From Ketogulonicigenium vulgare WSH-001 (GTDB lineage Bacteria > Pseudomonadota > Alphaproteobacteria > Rhodobacterales > Rhodobacteraceae), in contig NC_017386.1 in the NCBI RefSeq assembly GCF_000223375.1, forward strand, positions 196,001 to 260,000: a stretch of 64,000 nucleotides of DNA, in the 5' to 3' direction. Below are positions 60,324 through 64,000 of this stretch, piece after piece. The notes under the pieces are model-generated. The model was not told the DNA's origin, did no database searches, and saw nothing but the letters and a program-made list of their open reading frames with translations. The position numbers and the translations under genes are program-made. Every line of letters begins with the position of its first letter. Within the stretch, counting starts at the first letter, position 1.

Positions 60324-60347
60324 AAGTAAGTGAACGATTACTTACTT
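60324..60347. promoter_or_regulatory. TetR-type operator between the peptide operon and tetR
   Basis: AAGTAAGT and ACTTACTT are perfect 8-bp inverted repeats with an 8-bp spacer (GAACGATT), a 24-bp dyad. It lies in the 146-bp divergent region, 82 bp from the binding-protein start and about 42 bp from the tetR start. Size and position are typical of a TetR operator controlling both directions. Confidence 0.7.
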
Positions 60348-60388
60348 GCCGTGAAGCCGTAAGATGGTTTTCTAAAGGTGTAACAGGG

Positions 60389-61090
60389 TTGAGACGCGAA
60401 ATGTCGGCGAGTAAATATGCAAATGCACAGGAAGTGGGCAAAAAATTGACGCCAAAGCGCGCCGAGATCATGTCAGATGATTCGCTTGGGGCAGTTGCTC
60501 AGAGATTGGTCGACGCTGGAACGCAGGAATTTGTGCAACACGGCTTTGAAGGTGCCAGTATTTCGCGCATTGTCGATGCGGCGGGCTGCAATGTCCGCAT
60601 GATCTATCACTATTTCGGCAATAAGGCGGGGCTTTACCGCGTCTGTATCGCGCAGGCCTATGACAAGCTGCGCCAGGCCGAGGCGGATGCCACATTCTGG
60701 GAGCTGCCGCCCGATCAGGCGATTGCGGCGCTGGTGCGGTTCACATTTGATTATATGGTGGAAAATCCGGCGTTTCAGGGTCTGATGCGGATTGAAAACA
60801 TGGCCTCGGCACAGCAGGTGCGGGATCTGGATGCGGTGAATACCCGCGCGCGCAATCTGTTTGCCGCGATTGATCTGGTGTTGGCGCGCGGGGCGGCCAG
60901 CGGTGTGTTCACGCAGCGGCCCGATCCGGGGATGCTGTATCTGTCGATCCTTGGCCTTGCGACGATCCATGTCGCGAACCAGCATACAATGAGTGTCGTT
61001 CTGGGCCGCGATCTGGCCGAGGCTGGTTTTCTGCGTGCCCGCCGGGACGAGGTGCAGCGTGTGGTGTTGGCCTCGCTGATGGCGCCATGA
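60389..61090 (+). CDS. TetR-family transcriptional regulator
   Basis: 233 residues if it starts at the TTG at 60389, which has AAGGTG eight bases upstream; the ATG at 60401 is nearly as good and gives 229 residues. The helix-turn-helix is FVQHGFEGASISRIVDAAGC followed by RMIYHYFGNKAGLY (about residues 45-85). The C-terminal region is that of the TetR_C_33/CerR-like group (YMVENPAFQGLMRIENMAS). Its stop overlaps the start of the gamma-glutamyltransferase-family gene (ATGA). It probably represses the divergent peptide operon and its own two-gene operon. Confidence 0.9.
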   Translation: MRREMSASKYANAQEVGKKLTPKRAEIMSDDSLGAVAQRLVDAGTQEFVQHGFEGASISRIVDAAGCNVRMIYHYFGNKAGLYRVCIAQAYDKLRQAEADATFWELPPDQAIAALVRFTFDYMVENPAFQGLMRIENMASAQQVRDLDAVNTRARNLFAAIDLVLARGAASGVFTQRPDPGMLYLSILGLATIHVANQHTMSVVLGRDLAEAGFLRARRDEVQRVVLASLMAP

Positions 61091-62595
61091 CTGCCGCAAT
61101 TGCGACGCCGCATCCGCTGGCGACGGCGGCGGGTCAAAAAGTGCTGGACGCTGGTGGCACCGCGCCCGAGGCGGTCATTGCCGCCGGGGCCGTGCTGACG
61201 GTGGTGATGCCGCATTTTTGCGGTCTTGGTGGCGATGCGGTTTGGACGCTGAGTGATCGCAATGGCGATAGTCGCTGTCTGCTGGCCATCGGGCAGGGCA
61301 TCCAGCGCGATAGGCCCAAGGGGCCGGTGCCGTTTCGCGGGCCGGCGTCCATCCTGACCACCGCCGCTGTGGTCGATGGTTGGGCCGAGGCGCTGGATTA
61401 CGCGCATGTGCATTTGGGCGGCCGGGCGTCGTGGCAATCGCTGTTGGCCCAAGCATTCGCGCTGGCGTGGGATGGGTTTGCGGTGACCTCCTCGCAGGGC
61501 TATTGGACTGATTTTCGCGCGCCTGAGATTGCGGATTGGCCGGGCTTTGACGGGCTATTCTTGCAAAACGGCGCATCGCTGCCAGTGGGGCATCTGCTGC
61601 AACAGCCTGATCTTGCCTGCGTTTTCGCCAAGCTGATCGACAATGGCCCGCGAGATTTTTACGAGGGGGCTGTGGCGGCGCGGATCATTGCGGGGCTGCA
61701 AGAGACCGGCGCGATCATCGGGGCGGATGATCTGCGTCAGACGCGCAGCCGCTGGGCGGCGCCGGTCAGCTTGGGCTATCGGGGCCATAGGCTGCTGTCC
61801 TCGCCGCCGCCGACCCAAGGGCTGACGACGCTGCAGATCATGGGAATTCTGGCGCAGTTCGATTTGGCAGATATCGCCCCCAGCAGCGCCGCACATTTTC
61901 ACCTGTGTGTCGAGGCCGTCAAACGCGCCTTTGAGGATCGCGGCCGTATTGCGGATGGCGCGGCCGTGGATGACCTACTTGCGCCGGATCATCTGGGCGC
62001 GCGCGCGGCGGATATTTCGACGCAACAGGCCATGGCCTGGCCGCATCCGTGGCAGCATGGTGATACGGTTTTCCTTGGCGCGATCGATGCGATGGGCAAT
62101 GCGGCAAGCATGCTGCAAAGCACCTTTTATGACTGGGGCAGTGGCGTTGTGGTGCCGGGCACCGGCATCATCTGGCAAAACCGCGGAGCGGCTTTCAGCT
62201 TTCAGCCCGGTCATCCGAATATGTTCCGGCCCGGCAAGCTGCCGTTTTACACGCTGAACCCCGGCATCGCGCTGGATGATGCGGGCCGCCCGGCCTTTGT
62301 CTATGGCACACAGGGCGCAGATGGCCAGCCGCAGACCTTGGCCATGCTGCTCAGTCTGCTGCTGGATTACGGCCTGCCGCCTGATCAGGCGCTGGCTGCG
62401 CCCCGCTTTTTGCTGGGGCGCACCTTTTCTGATCAACGCGACAGTCTGAAGGTTGAGGGGCATGCAGGCGATGCGGTGATCGCGCAGCTAAAGACCCTCG
62501 GCCATCAGGTCAGCGCGATTGCACCGCTCAGCCCGCTTGCGGGGCAGGCGGGCGTGATCAGCCCCACGCTGGGCGGACATCACGATCCGCGTTGA
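61087..62595 (+). CDS. Gamma-glutamyltransferase-family protein
   Basis: 502 residues, somewhat shorter than classical GGT (about 580). It has the proenzyme layout with HFCGLGGDAVWTLSD near the start, GPRDFYEGAVAARI, LSSPPPTQGLTTLQIMGIL, and the expected cleavage site at HGDTVFLGAIDAMGNAAS, where the threonine would become the nucleophile of the small subunit. No signal peptide is present, so it works in the cytoplasm, unlike periplasmic E. coli Ggt. Relatives hydrolyse gamma-glutamyl bonds or cephalosporin side chains. Co-transcribed with tetR and next to the importer, it likely acts on the imported compound. Confidence 0.87.
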   Translation: MTAAIATPHPLATAAGQKVLDAGGTAPEAVIAAGAVLTVVMPHFCGLGGDAVWTLSDRNGDSRCLLAIGQGIQRDRPKGPVPFRGPASILTTAAVVDGWAEALDYAHVHLGGRASWQSLLAQAFALAWDGFAVTSSQGYWTDFRAPEIADWPGFDGLFLQNGASLPVGHLLQQPDLACVFAKLIDNGPRDFYEGAVAARIIAGLQETGAIIGADDLRQTRSRWAAPVSLGYRGHRLLSSPPPTQGLTTLQIMGILAQFDLADIAPSSAAHFHLCVEAVKRAFEDRGRIADGAAVDDLLAPDHLGARAADISTQQAMAWPHPWQHGDTVFLGAIDAMGNAASMLQSTFYDWGSGVVVPGTGIIWQNRGAAFSFQPGHPNMFRPGKLPFYTLNPGIALDDAGRPAFVYGTQGADGQPQTLAMLLSLLLDYGLPPDQALAAPRFLLGRTFSDQRDSLKVEGHAGDAVIAQLKTLGHQVSAIAPLSPLAGQAGVISPTLGGHHDPR

Positions 62596-62645
62596 TTACG
62601 CGCCGTGGTATTGCGCACTTGGCCCTATACCGCACAGTCATAGAT

Positions 62646-62670
62646 GCCGGACGTCACCCTGTCATCCGGC
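62646..62670. terminator. Weak hairpin between the GGT-family and lysR genes
   Basis: GCCGGA (62646-62651) pairs with TCCGGC (62665-62670) over a 13-base loop, with partly symmetric ATAGA/TCTAT flanks. It may end the tetR-GGT transcript. No T-run follows, so confidence is low. Confidence 0.25.
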
Positions 62671-62728
62671 GTGCATTCTATGCGCCACAGTGGTATATAG
62701 ACGCCATTCCTATACCGAGACAATATAA

Positions 62729-63646
62729 ATGCGACGCGACGAGATGAGCGATCTGATGGCCTTTCTGGCCGTCGCCGAAGAGCGCAGCTTTACCCGCGCC
62801 GCCGCGCGTCTTGGGACGTCGCAAAGTGCGGTCAGCGCCGTCGTGCGGCGGCTCGAGCAGCGATTGGATGTGCGGCTGCTGACCCGCACGACGCGCGCGG
62901 TTTCCCCGACCGAGGCGGGTCAGCGGTTGCTGGACACGCTGCGGCCCGCCTTTGACGAGATCGAGGCCCAGCTTTCGGCGCTGGACGTCATGCGCACGCA
63001 TCCCTCTGGCACGATCAAACTGACCGCCAGCCGCCGCGCCGCATTGCAGATCGTGATGCCGGTGGCCAATCGCCTGATGACGGAACATCCTGATATCAAG
63101 ATTGAAATCGCGGTTGATGGCCGCTTTGTCGATATCGCAAAAGAGGGCTATGATGCGGGGGTGCGCCTGGGCGAAAGCCTGGATCGCGATATGATCGGGG
63201 TGCGGATCTCGCCTGATCTTGAAATGATCGTGGCGGGATCGCCCGATTATTTCCGCAACAATCCCGTGCCGCGCACGCCGCATGATCTGGCTGGGCATAA
63301 TTGTGTCAACCTGCGCCTGCAAACCCTTGGCGGTCTTTATGCGTGGGAGTTCGAGCAGGACGGGCGACCGATGAATGTACGCGTGGACGGGCAGTTTACC
63401 AGCAGCGATACGGAGCTGATCCTCGAGGCGGGGCTGGCGGGGCGCGGGTTGATTTGCCTGCCCTCTGACCATCTTGCGCCCTATATCGCCAGCGGTGCGC
63501 TAGTGCGGGTGTTGGCGGATTGGTGTCCGCCATTCGCGGGCTATTTTCTATATTATCCCAGCCGCCGACAGGTTTCGCCCGCGTTTCGTCTGCTGGTCGA
63601 GGGTTTGCGCTGGCGCGAACCGCGCAAACCCCAAAGTGCTGATTAA
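62729..63646 (+). CDS. LysR-family transcriptional regulator
   Basis: 305 residues. The N-terminal winged helix is clear: LMAFLAVAEERSFTRAAARL, then GTSQSAVSAVVRRLEQRLDV and LLTRTTRAVSPTEAGQRLL. The effector domain follows with GTIKLTASRRAALQIVMPVA. The start MRRDEMSDLMAF matches the usual beginning of this LysR subgroup, although the ribosome-binding site is weak. It converges on an aldo/keto reductase gene with overlapping stops. Members of this group often control nearby oxidoreductases; the actual target is not visible in the window. Confidence 0.92.
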   Translation: MRRDEMSDLMAFLAVAEERSFTRAAARLGTSQSAVSAVVRRLEQRLDVRLLTRTTRAVSPTEAGQRLLDTLRPAFDEIEAQLSALDVMRTHPSGTIKLTASRRAALQIVMPVANRLMTEHPDIKIEIAVDGRFVDIAKEGYDAGVRLGESLDRDMIGVRISPDLEMIVAGSPDYFRNNPVPRTPHDLAGHNCVNLRLQTLGGLYAWEFEQDGRPMNVRVDGQFTSSDTELILEAGLAGRGLICLPSDHLAPYIASGALVRVLADWCPPFAGYFLYYPSRRQVSPAFRLLVEGLRWREPRKPQSAD

Positions 63647-64000
63647 CGATACGAGTATTGCAGAACGGCTTCCGATAGTCGCGCGCCTGCGATGGTCATT
63701 TTCGCGGCCTCGCGCGCGATTTGGTCCAGATCTGCCTGCGTCAGCGTGACTTTGGCCGCGCCGATGTTTTCCTCCACGCGGTCAAGGCGACGGGTGCCGG
63801 GGATCGGCACGATGAACGGGTGCTGCGCCAGCAGCCAGGCTAGCGCGATCTGGGCGGGGGTTGCGTCTTTTTGTTGCGCAATGGCCGATAGCAGGTCGAC
63901 CAGCCCCTGATTGGCGGCGCGCGCCTCGGGGGTAAAGCGGGGCGAATGCGCGCGAAAGTCATCCGCGCCGATATGCGTTTGCGCGGTGATCTGGCCTGTC
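63643..64000 (-). CDS. Aldo/keto reductase (5' end cut by window)
   Basis: The C-terminal 118 residues are present; the start lies beyond the right edge. The segment TPAQIALAWLLAQHPFIVPI, then PGTRRLDRVEENIGA, is the NADPH-binding C-terminus of AKR barrels, and FTPEARAANQGLVDLLSAIA fits the AKR13-like group. These cytoplasmic enzymes reduce aldehydes and ketones. The stop overlaps that of the convergent LysR gene by three bases. Confidence 0.88.
   Translation of the reverse strand, partial: TGQITAQTHIGADDFRAHSPRFTPEARAANQGLVDLLSAIAQQKDATPAQIALAWLLAQHPFIVPIPGTRRLDRVEENIGAAKVTLTQADLDQIAREAAKMTIAGARLSEAVLQYSYR

Noticed and set aside
1..64000. tRNA, rRNA, CRISPR arrays, insertion sequences or phage genes
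   Set aside because: I looked for cloverleaf-like, repeat-spacer and transposase patterns and saw none. The only tandem repeats found are the iterons and short operator repeats.

Overview
The window is GC-rich DNA with the short, often overlapping gene spacing of the Rhodobacterales (Alphaproteobacteria). The best species-level hint is the 579-residue PQQ dehydrogenase at 46941-48680. As far as I can recall the family, it closely resembles the L-sorbose/L-sorbosone dehydrogenases of Ketogulonicigenium. Two plasmid-type modules point to an extrachromosomal replicon or chromid. The first is a complete iteron replicon: a Rep_3-type initiator at 7390-8583, four 22-bp iterons at 8822-8909, then parA-parB at 9099-11567. 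The second is a RepABC-type repA-repB pair at 25874-28044 without repC, carrying a textbook parS palindrome at its 3' end. There are no rRNA or tRNA genes, CRISPR arrays or insertion sequences that I can see.

Layout. 1-4732: the end of a Gfo/Idh oxidoreductase, then the hexuronate operon uxuA-uxuB-uxaC. 4720-7393: an OmpR-type two-component system flanked by two secreted PepSY proteins, with symmetric tandem half-sites between the divergent PepSY genes. 7390-11567: the iteron replicon and its partition genes. 11569-19588: a LacI regulator, paired operators, and a sugar operon (TIM-barrel isomerase-like protein, binding protein, two permeases, ATPase, GMC flavoprotein oxidoreductase). 20137-25867: a translationally coupled operon for a KAS III-like synthase, an epimerase/dehydrogenase, a metallo-beta-lactamase-fold hydrolase and an adenylate-forming enzyme, divergent from a TetR-sulfotransferase pair. 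I consider this the best candidate for an undescribed pathway; its logic resembles OleABCD. 25860-28101: orphan repAB and parS. 28133-36846: hydroxamate-type siderophore uptake (receptor, FhuD, fused FhuB, FhuC, siderophore-interacting reductase), an AraC regulator and a divergent HemS-like protein. 36857-44009: a diflavin reductase and an unusually long glutamate synthase-like protein. 44168-54156: pirin, ABC-F ATPase, the PQQ dehydrogenase, secreted proteins, a TRIC-type channel and a two-subunit molybdenum hydroxylase. 54277-62595: a dipeptide-type ABC transporter with two RidA-like proteins, a TetR regulator and a gamma-glutamyltransferase-family enzyme. 62729-64000: a LysR regulator converging on a partial aldo/keto reductase.

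Together the genes describe an accessory replicon for nutrient capture and partial oxidation: uronates, glycosides, peptides or gamma-glutamyl compounds, ferric siderophores, and periplasmic sugar or aldehyde oxidation. Most operons have a local regulator with a visible candidate operator. All functions are inferred from reading sequence motifs; no database search was run.
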